Origin: Comamonadaceae bacterium
GTDB lineage: Bacteria > Pseudomonadota > Gammaproteobacteria > Burkholderiales > Burkholderiaceae_C
Direction: 5' to 3'
Assembly (NCBI GenBank): GCA_947460065.1
Contig: CANHGF010000001.1
Coordinates: 1 to 30,875, forward strand
Length of the DNA stretch: 30,875 nt
Under the pieces are notes generated by a model. That model did no database searches and was not told the origin of the DNA. It saw only the letters and a program-made list of their open reading frames with translations. The stretch's first letter is position 1. Every line of letters starts with the position of its first letter. This document shows positions 20,548-28,089 of this stretch, piece by piece. The position numbers and the translations under genes were made by a program.

Positions 20548-21335
20548 TGCTTTGGGGTCCATTGTTCGTGGGCAGCGGCGTCCCAGAACACCGTCTTGCG
20601 GTGCGCCCAGTCGGCCAGCAGGTACAGGCTCACGCCGATCACGCTGAGCACCACCAAAATGGCAAACACGCCCGGTGTGTCCAGCTTGAACATCAGCTGG
20701 CTCATGAGGTAGCCCAGCCCGGCCTCGGCACCCACGAATTCGGCGGCGATGGCGCCCAGCAGCGCCAGCACCACCGAGGTCTTCATGCCGGCAAAAATGT
20801 AGGGCGCGGCGCTGGGCAGACGCACCCAGATCAGCTCGTCCCAGACGCCGCCCTTGAGCGAGCGAATCAGGGCGATGCGGTCGCTCTCCACGGCGCGCAG
20901 CCCGACAATCACATTGACCAGCACCGGAAAGATCGCCACGATCATGGTGATGAGGATCTTCGATTCGATGCCAAAGCCCACCCAGATCATCATCAGCGGC
21001 GCCAGTGCGATCTTGGGCATGGTCTGCAAGGCCAGCAGATAGGGATAGACCATCACCTCGAAGGTGCGCGAGAGCGCGATCGGCGTGCCCAGCGCGATGC
21101 CAAAGCTCACGCCCAGTGCGTAGCCTATGACCACCTCCTGGGCAGTCACCGCGAGGTGCTTGCTGTAGACGCCGCTCTTGAAGCCTTGAATGATGGCGTT
21201 GAGCACCTCGCTGGGTTTAGGCAGGATCAGCTGCTGGATCTTAAAGACATGCACCGCCGCCTCCCAGGCGCCGATGAGGACGACAAAGAGAAGCAGCGGA
21301 GCGAAGATGCGAAAGGCCTTGCTGTTGGGGTTCAT
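20544..21335 (-). CDS. ABC transporter permease (NitT/TauT, SsuC-like)
   Basis: Inner-membrane subunit of an importer for sulfonate, nitrate or aromatic-acid type solutes. The 263 residues hold about six hydrophobic segments, starting with FRIFAPLLLFVVLIGAWEA near residue 8. The cytoplasmic coupling loop (IALIRSLKGGVWDELIWVRLPSAAPYIFAG) has the EAA-type motif that docks on the ATPase. The ATPase gene overlaps its start by ATGA, and its own stop overlaps the dehydrogenase start. With the ATPase and the NMT1-like binding protein it forms one complete importer, although the binding-protein gene is three genes upstream. Confidence 0.93.
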   Translation of the reverse strand: MNPNSKAFRIFAPLLLFVVLIGAWEAAVHVFKIQQLILPKPSEVLNAIIQGFKSGVYSKHLAVTAQEVVIGYALGVSFGIALGTPIALSRTFEVMVYPYLLALQTMPKIALAPLMMIWVGFGIESKILITMIVAIFPVLVNVIVGLRAVESDRIALIRSLKGGVWDELIWVRLPSAAPYIFAGMKTSVVLALLGAIAAEFVGAEAGLGYLMSQLMFKLDTPGVFAILVVLSVIGVSLYLLADWAHRKTVFWDAAAHEQWTPKQ

Positions 21336-22135
21336 GTCGCTTCCTTGGCGTAGAGGTAGGTGCGGACCTGGCGGCTGTACTCGGCAAAGCGCACCGAGTC
21401 CATGCCCACCATGTCGCGCGGGCGCGGCAGGTCCACCTGGATGTCGGCCAACACGCGGCCAGGGCGTGCGCTCATCACGATGATGCGGTCGGCTAGAAAA
21501 ACGGCTTCGCTGATCGAGTGCGTGACGAACACAACAGCCTTTTGCTTGAGCAGCCAGATGCGCTGTAGCTCGGCATTCATGGTCTCGCGGGTCAGTGCGT
21601 CCAGCGCGCCAAAGGGCTCATCCATCAGCAGCAGCTGCGGGTCGTGTACCAGCGCGCGCGCCATGCCCACGCGCTGCTGCATGCCACCAGAGAGTTCGGC
21701 CGGGTAGCGGTCGGCGAAATCGCCCAGCCCGACCACCTGCAGCAGCTCGCGGGCGCGCGCTTCCCACTGTGCCTTGTCGGGGCGGCGCTGCACGCGCAGC
21801 GGCAGCAGCACATTGCCCAGGATGGTCAGCCAGGGCAGCAAGGTGGCGTTCTGGAACACAAAGCCGATGTCGTCGCGGGTGGCGCCCATCGGCTGGCTGC
21901 CGATGCGGCCCTCACCGGCCGTGTGCTTGACCAAGCCGGCCAGCACCTTGAGCAGCGTGGACTTGCCGCAGCCGCTGGGGCCCACGATGACGCAGAACTC
22001 GCCCTGGCGCAGCTGGAAGTCCATGTCGGCAACGGCCAGCAGGCGTTCGCCACTGCGGGTGTGGTAGTTCACTTGCAGGCCGCGCACGTCCACAAAGGGC
22101 TGGGCGGTCGCGTCGGTCGGAGTGGTGGTGTTCAT
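21332..22135 (-). CDS. ABC transporter ATP-binding protein (NitT/TauT, SsuB-like)
   Basis: ATPase subunit of the same importer. The 267 residues contain Walker A GPSGCGKST at 52-60, the Q-loop (GFVFQNATLLPW), the signature LSGGMQQR at 148-155, Walker B LLLMDEP at 168-174, the D-loop ALDALTRETM and the switch histidine in FVTHSISEAV. All motifs are complete. The gene is 18 bp downstream of the first enolase-type gene and overlaps the permease start by 4 bases. The LPW after the Q-loop and the RPGRV region are typical of the TauB/SsuB group. The substrate cannot be told. Confidence 0.95.
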   Translation of the reverse strand: MNTTTPTDATAQPFVDVRGLQVNYHTRSGERLLAVADMDFQLRQGEFCVIVGPSGCGKSTLLKVLAGLVKHTAGEGRIGSQPMGATRDDIGFVFQNATLLPWLTILGNVLLPLRVQRRPDKAQWEARARELLQVVGLGDFADRYPAELSGGMQQRVGMARALVHDPQLLLMDEPFGALDALTRETMNAELQRIWLLKQKAVVFVTHSISEAVFLADRIIVMSARPGRVLADIQVDLPRPRDMVGMDSVRFAEYSRQVRTYLYAKEAT

Positions 22136-22153
22136 GGGGGTGGGGAAAAGGGT

Positions 22154-23257
22154 TCAGCGGTCCACGCGGTAGTGCGCGAGCTTGTCAGGGTCCAGGCGCA
22201 GGCCCAGACCGGGTGCCGTCGGCGCTTGCATATGGCCCGCGACGATGGTGGGCAGGCAGCCGTCTTGCAGCAGGTCGGCCTGGGTGTTGAGATGAAAAGC
22301 GAGCTCGGCAGGTTGCGAAGCGGTGTTGGCATGGGCCACGGTAAAGTGCAGCGCCGCCATCACGCCTACGGTGCTGTCGCCCTGGCTGGCGATCACGTTG
22401 CGCACGCGCAGCGCGGCGCACTGGGCAAGGATGTCGCGCGAGACTCGAAAGCCGGTGCGGGCGGTCTTGATGCCCACCAGCTGCACAAAGCCATCGGCCA
22501 GCTCCCGCGCGGTTTCCTCGGGGTTGCGGCAGCTTTCGTCGCCCATGATGGGCACGCGCGTGTGGCGCTGCACCATGGCGCGGCCGGGGCGGTCGTCGCG
22601 GTGTACCGGCTCCTCGGCCCAGGCCAGGCCGATCTCGCTGGCCGCGTCGAGCACGCGCAGCGCATCGCGGCCATTGAGGCCCGAGTTGCCGTCCACGTAG
22701 AGCAGTTCCTCGGGCAGTGCCGCGCGCAGGGTGTGCAGCATGCGCACGTCTTGCGCCGCATCGATGCCCACCTTGAGCTTGAAGCTGGTGATGCCCCAGC
22801 GCTCGCGCACGGCCAGCGCCTCCTCGGCCATGGCCTGCGGCTCGCCGTAGCCACAGATATAGGTGATGCGGGCGCTGTCGCTCCAGCCCCCCAGCAGCCG
22901 GTGGCAGGGCTGGCTCAGGGCCTGGCCCACGATGTCGTGCAGGGCGATGTCCAGCGCGCCCTTGATGGTGTCGTTGTGCTCGACCTCGCGGAAGGCGGCC
23001 CAGGCGTGTTCAATGTCCAGTGCGCTGCGGCCCATGAGCGCCGGCGCGAACCATTTGCGCACAGCCTCGATCATGCTGGCCTGCGATTCGCCATAGAAGA
23101 AGGGACGCGACGGTGCCTCGGCCGTACCGACCAGACCGTCTGCGGTATGGACCTGCACCAGCACATGCTCGCTCACAGCCAGTCGGCCTCCGGCAAAGCG
23201 CACCGGGTTTTTCAGCGGCAGGTTGAAGGGGATGCAGTCGATGCGGGTGATTTTCAT
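22154..23257 (-). CDS. Enolase superfamily enzyme, muconate cycloisomerase-like
   Basis: Mandelate racemase/muconate-lactonizing fold in 367 residues. The catalytic set is of the muconate lactonizing type: Lys160 and Lys162 (FKLKVG), metal ligands Asp189 (VDGNSG), Glu215 (AEEP) and Asp240 (GDES), and the opposite-face base Lys264 (GIKTARTG). Such enzymes do cycloisomerisation, dipeptide epimerisation, racemisation or syn-dehydration; which one is not set by these residues. It is the third of three tandem enolase-type genes in cluster B, 8 bp after the second. It differs clearly from its neighbours in the second-base position, which argues for a separate reaction or substrate rather than simple duplication. 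Confidence 0.9.
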   Translation of the reverse strand: MKITRIDCIPFNLPLKNPVRFAGGRLAVSEHVLVQVHTADGLVGTAEAPSRPFFYGESQASMIEAVRKWFAPALMGRSALDIEHAWAAFREVEHNDTIKGALDIALHDIVGQALSQPCHRLLGGWSDSARITYICGYGEPQAMAEEALAVRERWGITSFKLKVGIDAAQDVRMLHTLRAALPEELLYVDGNSGLNGRDALRVLDAASEIGLAWAEEPVHRDDRPGRAMVQRHTRVPIMGDESCRNPEETARELADGFVQLVGIKTARTGFRVSRDILAQCAALRVRNVIASQGDSTVGVMAALHFTVAHANTASQPAELAFHLNTQADLLQDGCLPTIVAGHMQAPTAPGLGLRLDPDKLAHYRVDR

Positions 23258-23265
23258 GGCAGCTC

Positions 23266-24366
23266 CTAGGCGATGCGCCAGGCGTCCAGCGCCTGCCAGT
23301 CAAACTGCAAGCCCAGCCCGGGGCCTGCCGGTGGACGCATGCCCCCTTCTCTGAGTTCCAGCGGCTGGGTGAACAGCCGCTCCCACCAGGGCACGTACTC
23401 CAGCCAGAAACCGTTGGGCACGGCGCACATCAGTTGCACCGAAAGCTCGTGAAAGGCATGCGGCGTCACGCGCAGGCCGTGCGCGTCGGCCAGTGCGGCC
23501 ACCCGCATCCATTCGGTGATACCACCTACGCGTTGCAGGTCCGGCATGGCGATGCGGATGCCGGCCTGGGCGATCAGGCGGGCAAAGCCCAGCCGCGAAT
23601 AATCGTTCTCACCCGCACACAAGGGCATGGGCACGGCCTGCGCCACGCGGGCCAGGCCGGGATGGTCGTCGAAAGCCACCGGGTCCTCGATCCAAGTGAT
23701 GTCAAATTCGGCCAGCGCCTGGCAGGCGCGGATGGCATCGTCTGGCGTCCAGGCCTGCACCGCGTCGATCATCAGCTTGATGTCCGGCCCGATGGCCTGG
23801 CGCACCGCGTCGAAGCGGGCGATGTCGTCGGCCAGGCGCGGCATGCCAGCGCGCATCTTCATGGCGGTGAAGCCCTGTTGCACATAGCCGCGCGCTTCTT
23901 CAACGATGGCCTCCAGCGGGTCGCTCAGGAACAGCCCGCCGGCATAGGTGGGGACGGCGCGCTCGGCGCCGCCAAGCAGCTGCCACAGCGGCTGGCCCAC
24001 AGCGCGGGCCTTGATGTCCCAGCAGGCGATGTCCAGTGCCGAATGCGCCAGCATGGCCACGCCCGCCCGGCCAAAAAAATTGTTTTCGCGCCAGAGCCGG
24101 TCCCACAGCGCAGAGGTCTGCCGTGCGTCCGCGCCCAGAACATGTTCGGCCAGTGCTTGCACCATGGCCACCAGCACCCGGGCGCGGCGCTCGCCGAAAC
24201 ACCAGAGATAGGCGATGCCCTCGATGCCTGTCTCGGTACGCACGGTGACCAGCACGTTGTCCACAGTGGTGATGTGGTGCACCGGCGTGATAACGGGGCG
24301 CGGCAGCGGCAGGCTGATGATGGCCGTCTCAACCGCAGTGATGCGACAAGCCACGTTCTCGCTCAT
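23266..24366 (-). CDS. Enolase superfamily enzyme, mandelate racemase-like
   Basis: The 366 residues have the mandelate-racemase catalytic layout: Lys170 and Arg172 (MKMRAG), metal ligands Asp201 (MIDAVQAW), Glu227 (WIEDP) and Glu253 (AGEND), and the His303-Asp276 dyad (TPHAFHE and MPDLQRVGG). In this subgroup the enzymes abstract a proton alpha to a carboxylate, giving racemisation or acid-sugar dehydration. All expected residues are present. ATGA couples its start to the stop of the preceding enolase-type gene, and the next lies 8 bp downstream. The KxR instead of KxK near the active site resembles some acid-sugar dehydratase branches. Substrate unknown. Confidence 0.9.
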   Translation of the reverse strand: MSENVACRITAVETAIISLPLPRPVITPVHHITTVDNVLVTVRTETGIEGIAYLWCFGERRARVLVAMVQALAEHVLGADARQTSALWDRLWRENNFFGRAGVAMLAHSALDIACWDIKARAVGQPLWQLLGGAERAVPTYAGGLFLSDPLEAIVEEARGYVQQGFTAMKMRAGMPRLADDIARFDAVRQAIGPDIKLMIDAVQAWTPDDAIRACQALAEFDITWIEDPVAFDDHPGLARVAQAVPMPLCAGENDYSRLGFARLIAQAGIRIAMPDLQRVGGITEWMRVAALADAHGLRVTPHAFHELSVQLMCAVPNGFWLEYVPWWERLFTQPLELREGGMRPPAGPGLGLQFDWQALDAWRIA

Positions 24367-25463
24367 GCCTGGCTCCGGTGGGCTTGCACGCGTTCTTCGT
24401 CCAGCGTGAAGCCATGGCCCGGCCGCTCATTGGGGCGTGCCGTGCCGTCCTTGACCTCGATGCGCTCCTGCCAGAGCCAGGGCCAGCCCGACCACAGTTC
24501 CAGCACTGGCTCGCGGCCCTGGACAGCGCCGCTAGCGCACAGCAGATGCAGCTGGAACTCCGGGTGGACATGCCCTGCCATGCGCACCCCCGCCAGCTCG
24601 GCAGCGGCGGCGACCTTGCGCCAGCCGGTGATGCCGGCCACGCGCTGCAAATTGGGCATCAGGATGTCGCAGGCCCCGGCGCGCAGCGCGCGGTGTGCTT
24701 CGCCGACGCCAAACAGGGTTTCGCCGGTGGCCAGGTCCATGGCGATGGCTTGCCGTACTTGTGCGTGCGCGCTCAGGTCGGCCGCTGGCACCGGCTCTTC
24801 CAGCCAGGCCAGCTGCACATCTTCCATGGCGCGGGCCCAGGCGATGGCCGTCTTGGTGCTCCACTGCTGGTTGCCGTCGGCGGCGATGCGCAGGCCCTCG
24901 CCGCCCGCCTCGCGCAGTGCGCGCAGGCGCTGCTTGTCGATCTTTTCGCCGGCACCGGCCTTGACCTTGACGGCGCTGTGGCCCTGGGCCACGAAGTCGA
25001 GGGTTTCCTGCACCAGCGCGTCTGCGGACAGGGCCAGGGATCCGCCGCTGGCGTAGACCCCGACTTGTTCACGTGCGCCTCCCAAGAAGCGCCATAGAGG
25101 CAAACCGTTGCTGCGGGCGGCCAGGTCCCACAGGGCCATGTCGATGGCCGATAGCGCAGCCAGGCCGGCGCCACCGACGCCGGCCAGGGCCAGCAAGGCA
25201 TGCATCTCCTGCCAGTGGCGCTCGATGGCCAGCGCAGGCTGACCCACGCGCGTGGCGCCCAGCGACTGCACCAGCTCCACGATGGGCTGCGCATCGGCCG
25301 CGCCAAAGCCAAAGGCGCAGGCTGTGCCCTCGCATCCTTCCTCGTTACGCACGCGCACCAGCACCGGGTCGACACTGTCGATCAGGCGCACGGCCGCCCG
25401 AAAGGGCGGCTCCAGCGGAAATCGCAAGGGCGTGGCAGTGACGCAGGCGATACGGCCCGGCAC
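24363..25463 (-). CDS. Enolase superfamily enzyme, mandelate racemase-like with Asn in the dyad
   Basis: The residues match the mandelate racemase pattern: Lys166 and Lys168 (VKVKAG), metal ligands Asp196 (ADGNQQW), Glu222 (LEEP) and Glu248 (TGETL), and His298 (AGHVHPE). The aspartate that normally activates this histidine is Asn271 (MPNLQRVAG), with the same 27-residue spacing as in the neighbour. I place the start at the GTG of 25463 (encoding MPGRIACVTATPL). This gives 366 residues, like the two paralogues, an AGGA 9 bp upstream and a 16-bp gap after the binding-protein stop. The ATG at 25529 would overlap that gene by 50 bp with an unusual Ser/Pro-rich tail. First of the three enolase-type genes in cluster B. 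Confidence 0.87.
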   Translation of the reverse strand: MPGRIACVTATPLRFPLEPPFRAAVRLIDSVDPVLVRVRNEEGCEGTACAFGFGAADAQPIVELVQSLGATRVGQPALAIERHWQEMHALLALAGVGGAGLAALSAIDMALWDLAARSNGLPLWRFLGGAREQVGVYASGGSLALSADALVQETLDFVAQGHSAVKVKAGAGEKIDKQRLRALREAGGEGLRIAADGNQQWSTKTAIAWARAMEDVQLAWLEEPVPAADLSAHAQVRQAIAMDLATGETLFGVGEAHRALRAGACDILMPNLQRVAGITGWRKVAAAAELAGVRMAGHVHPEFQLHLLCASGAVQGREPVLELWSGWPWLWQERIEVKDGTARPNERPGHGFTLDEERVQAHRSQA

Positions 25464-25479
25464 AGCAGCAGGTCCTGGC

Positions 25480-26589
25480 TCAGGCGAGCTTGAAGGCGCG
25501 GGCGCGGCGGCGCACCACCTCGACGTCAAACTTGTTGATGTCGTCGATCAGCTCGTTGGTGTAAATGCTCTTGGCATCCAGGGACTTGTCGACGTCGCCG
25601 ATCTTCTTGAGCATGTCTACATAGGTGTTCACGTCGATCTCGTGCATGAAGCCCCATTTGTCGCGCTTGACCGCCATGTTGTCGATGCGCATATTGCTCA
25701 GACGCGCCAGCAGGTTCTTGCGGCCCAGTGCAATGGCCGTGGCTTCATCGACATTGGCGGGCCGCTGCTCTGGATAGCGCTTGAAATGAATGCGCACCGC
25801 TGCCTCCGGGTTTTCCAGCGCGAAGACGGTGGACTTGGCATGGGCGCGGCCCAATCGGATCAGGGCGTCGCGTTTGTTCTGGATGGTCTCGGGCTTGGCG
25901 ATCATCGCAGTCTGAAAGCCGATTCGGTCGGACAGCGGCGAGGTCAGCACGCGCAGCTTGTAGCGCTCGGGGTTGACGTTTTCGATGGCGGCGTAGACGC
26001 TGTCGTACATGGCCAGGCCGTCGACTTGCCGGGTGCCCCACAAGGCGGTGGCGGCTTGGGCGCCGTAGCCCACGTCGATGAAGTTGACGCTATTGGGATC
26101 GACGCCGGCCGCTTCCAGCACCGCCTTGACGATGGGCACCGTGGCCGTGGCCTGGCCGATCACACCCAGCTTTTTGCCTTTGAGGTCGGCCAGGGTCTTG
26201 ATGGGGCTGTCTGCGGGCACGGCCGGCATCTGGAAGTTCTGCGTGATCATGTTGTAGAAGGCCTTGAGCGGCGCGCCCTTGGTCACCGGCACCATCAGCC
26301 CCACCGAGGTACCCGCGTGGACCACATCGGCCTGGCCGGTCATGACCAGCTGCGCGCCCAGTGCCGAGCCGCGTACCGACTTGAGTTCAACCTCCAGGCC
26401 TTCTTCTTCGAGAAAGCCGGCGGCAAAGGGAATCGAGGTCTGTGTCGCGGTCCCCACTTCGAAGGTGGCCGAAGACACGACCCAGGTTAACTTTTGTTTG
26501 GCCTGGGCCAAGCCCAGGGAGGGCAGGCCAGAGGCCAGCAGGGCGGCAGAGCCCCCCATGAAGTGACGGCGAGGCAAGTGATAGGACAT
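25480..26589 (-). CDS. ABC transporter substrate-binding protein (NMT1/TauA-like), Tat-type signal
   Basis: Periplasmic binding protein of the importer, 369 residues. The N-terminus has a twin-arginine-like signal, Arg7-Arg8 in LPRRHFMGG, a hydrophobic stretch and an AQA cleavage site near residue 30. That points to Tat export as a folded protein. The mature part has type-2 periplasmic binding features (LADLKGKKLGVIGQ, QADVVHAGTSVG) of the NMT1/THI5-like family, which binds nitrate, sulfonates, thiamine precursors or aromatic acids. It is the first gene of cluster B, with the ribosome site AAAAGGGG before the ATG at 26589. It faces away from the cyclase gene across the 135-bp regulatory gap. 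Confidence 0.93.
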   Translation of the reverse strand: MSYHLPRRHFMGGSAALLASGLPSLGLAQAKQKLTWVVSSATFEVGTATQTSIPFAAGFLEEEGLEVELKSVRGSALGAQLVMTGQADVVHAGTSVGLMVPVTKGAPLKAFYNMITQNFQMPAVPADSPIKTLADLKGKKLGVIGQATATVPIVKAVLEAAGVDPNSVNFIDVGYGAQAATALWGTRQVDGLAMYDSVYAAIENVNPERYKLRVLTSPLSDRIGFQTAMIAKPETIQNKRDALIRLGRAHAKSTVFALENPEAAVRIHFKRYPEQRPANVDEATAIALGRKNLLARLSNMRIDNMAVKRDKWGFMHEIDVNTYVDMLKKIGDVDKSLDAKSIYTNELIDDINKFDVEVVRRRARAFKLA

Positions 26590-26724
26590 AGATCAACCCC
26601 TTTTAAGAACGGTGTTGCTCTATCATAAACAGTGTTTACGAAATCTCCCTGCCTATTGACGCATTCCGGATCGGTGTTTACCCCGGACCGCCTGCGTGCC
26701 ATGGCCCAAGCCTGAAGGAGCACC
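26590..26724. promoter_or_regulatory. Divergent promoter/operator region between cluster B and the cyclase gene
   Basis: A 13-bp palindrome, TAAACA-G-TGTTTA, lies at 26626-26638. Its half GTGTTTAC (26632-26639) recurs at 26674-26681, exactly 42 bp away, about four helical turns. On the plus strand TTGACG (26656-26661) is a good -35, with a weak -10 at the second copy. On the minus strand a TATGAT-like -10 overlaps the palindrome. This is the likely binding region of the cluster's IclR regulator. Confidence 0.6.
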
Positions 26725-27720
26725 ATGAATTTTCCGGACTACGCGGGTCTGCTGGCCCGCACCGACGCGCCCTCTGGCTCGAGCTGGGGTGTTTTTGGCG
26801 CGGACGATGAGGTCGGCACGCTGAACTTCATCACGCCAGAAATCACCCGCCAGGCGGCAGCGCTGGTGCAGCGCGGTCGTGTATTTAACCTGGACCACAG
26901 GCTCGATGCCTTCCAGCCGCCCGTTACCCGGCACCGCCACCAGCCCACCCACACGATCTTTAGCAACAGCCCGCATCACCGCGATGATTACCTCGATGGC
27001 CTGTACCTGCAGGGCAGCTCACAGGTGGACAGCCTGCGGCATTTCCGCCATCCGGACCATGGTTTTTACAACCGCACGCCCGATGAGGCGGTGACGACCG
27101 ACTCACCCACCATCGGGGTGAACCGCTACGCCGAGCGCGGCATCGCCGGCCGGGGCGTGCTGCTGGATATTGACAGGCACCTGCTGCGACAGGGCCGGCG
27201 GCTGGACTTTGCCGGGGGTGAGCCCTTCACGGTGGACCTGCTGGAGGAGGTAGCGCAGGCGCAAAAAGTGAGCCTGCACCAGGGCGATATCCTTTTGATG
27301 CGTACCGGTTGGCTGGACCATTATTTCCATCGGATGTCGGCCGCTGAACGCGAAGCCTTTCCTCATCGCATGGTCTGCCCAGGGCTGCTGCAGTCGCGCC
27401 AGACGGTGGCCTGGCTGTGGGACCAGCGGGTGGCCATTGCGGCATCGGACAACATCGGCGTGGAGGCCATTCCGTCGGTACCTGACTCGCCCTTTGTTTC
27501 CAACTACGACCGGCAGGCCGGCACCGACCCGATCCATGCCGGCCTGATGCACCCGACGCTGATTGCCTTGCTGGGCCTGTGCCTGGGCGAGTTGTGGGAT
27601 TTGGAGGCGCTGGCCGAGGACTGCGCAGCCACCGGTGTCTACGAGTGTTTTTTGAGCTGCAAGCCCTTGAACCTGACCGGCGGCGTGGGCTCGCCGGCCA
27701 ATGCCATGGCCATTGTTTGA
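26725..27720 (+). CDS. Cyclase-family (kynurenine formamidase-like) metal-dependent hydrolase
   Basis: Metal-dependent hydrolase fold of 331 residues, related to kynurenine formamidase and to enzymes opening amide or lactone rings. The family motif HxGTHxDxxxH reads as GSSQVDSLRH, with Gln100, Asp102 and His106 at the metal positions. The Gln for His change is, from memory, common in the long (over 300 residue) branch of this family. GDILLMRTGW and SDNIGVEAIP are further family segments. The start is backed by AAGGAG 8-9 bp upstream. It is divergent from cluster B and shares its regulatory region, so it probably serves the same pathway, for example opening an enol-lactone made by an enolase-type cycloisomerase. 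The substrate is unknown. Confidence 0.87.
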   Translation: MNFPDYAGLLARTDAPSGSSWGVFGADDEVGTLNFITPEITRQAAALVQRGRVFNLDHRLDAFQPPVTRHRHQPTHTIFSNSPHHRDDYLDGLYLQGSSQVDSLRHFRHPDHGFYNRTPDEAVTTDSPTIGVNRYAERGIAGRGVLLDIDRHLLRQGRRLDFAGGEPFTVDLLEEVAQAQKVSLHQGDILLMRTGWLDHYFHRMSAAEREAFPHRMVCPGLLQSRQTVAWLWDQRVAIAASDNIGVEAIPSVPDSPFVSNYDRQAGTDPIHAGLMHPTLIALLGLCLGELWDLEALAEDCAATGVYECFLSCKPLNLTGGVGSPANAMAIV

Positions 27721-27781
27721 CGCGCAGGCGCGTATGCCCCTAGATCATCAAGCCCCCAAGTTTTGGCGGGCGCCAGGCCAA

Positions 27782-27804
27782 GCCCCGGAGGGGGCCTCGG
27801 CCCC
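27782..27804. terminator. GC-rich hairpins between convergent cyclase and minE genes
   Basis: The 105-bp gap between convergent stop codons contains overlapping inverted repeats GCCCC/GGGGC and GGGGCC/GGCCCC at 27782-27804. No T tract follows, so if it terminates transcription this would be by stem formation or with Rho. Evidence is weak. Confidence 0.3.
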
Positions 27805-27825
27805 ATCGGCTGCGCGCTAGCTTGC

Positions 27826-28089
27826 TCAGGCCTTTTCGGGCAACTCGATCTTGACCTCGAGCACATCCAGGTCGTCTTGGCGCTCGAGGTTGACCTTGAT
27901 GTCCTCGGGTGCAATGGCGATGTACTTGGAAATGACGGCGATCAAGTCGCGCTGCAAAGCGGGCAGGTAGTCCGGCTGGTGCTTGCGCGAGCTGCCTCGC
28001 TCATGAGCGAGGATGATCTGCAAACGCTCCTTGGCGACGCTGGCCGTTTTTTTCTTTTCGCCCAGCAGAAAAGACAGGAAGGAGCCCAT
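27826..28089 (-). CDS. minE: Cell division topological specificity factor MinE
   Basis: Peptide that stimulates MinD ATPase and drives pole-to-pole oscillation of MinCD so that the Z ring forms at mid-cell. The 87 residues match the family. An N-terminal membrane-targeting amphipathic stretch ([13 protein letters not shown]) leads into the MinD-contacting helix ([14 protein letters not shown]), followed by the C-terminal dimerisation domain ([20 protein letters not shown] and [14 protein letters not shown]). The ATG directly abuts the minD stop, so the two are translationally linked. Confidence 0.97.
   Translation of the reverse strand: MGSFLSFLLGEKKKTASVAKERLQIILAHERGSSRKHQPDYLPALQRDLIAVISKYIAIAPEDIKVNLERQDDLDVLEVKIELPEKA

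Noticed and set aside
21644..25056. Very long plus-strand frames opposite the ABC and enolase genes
   Set aside because: Rich in His, Gln, Ala and Gly in the pattern expected from the complement of high-GC coding DNA; the minus-strand genes carry complete catalytic motifs.
25464..25529. Upstream ATG at 25529 as start of the third enolase-type gene
   Set aside because: It would overlap the binding-protein gene by 50 bp and add a Ser/Pro-rich tail; the GTG at 25463 gives the paralogue length and a ribosome site.
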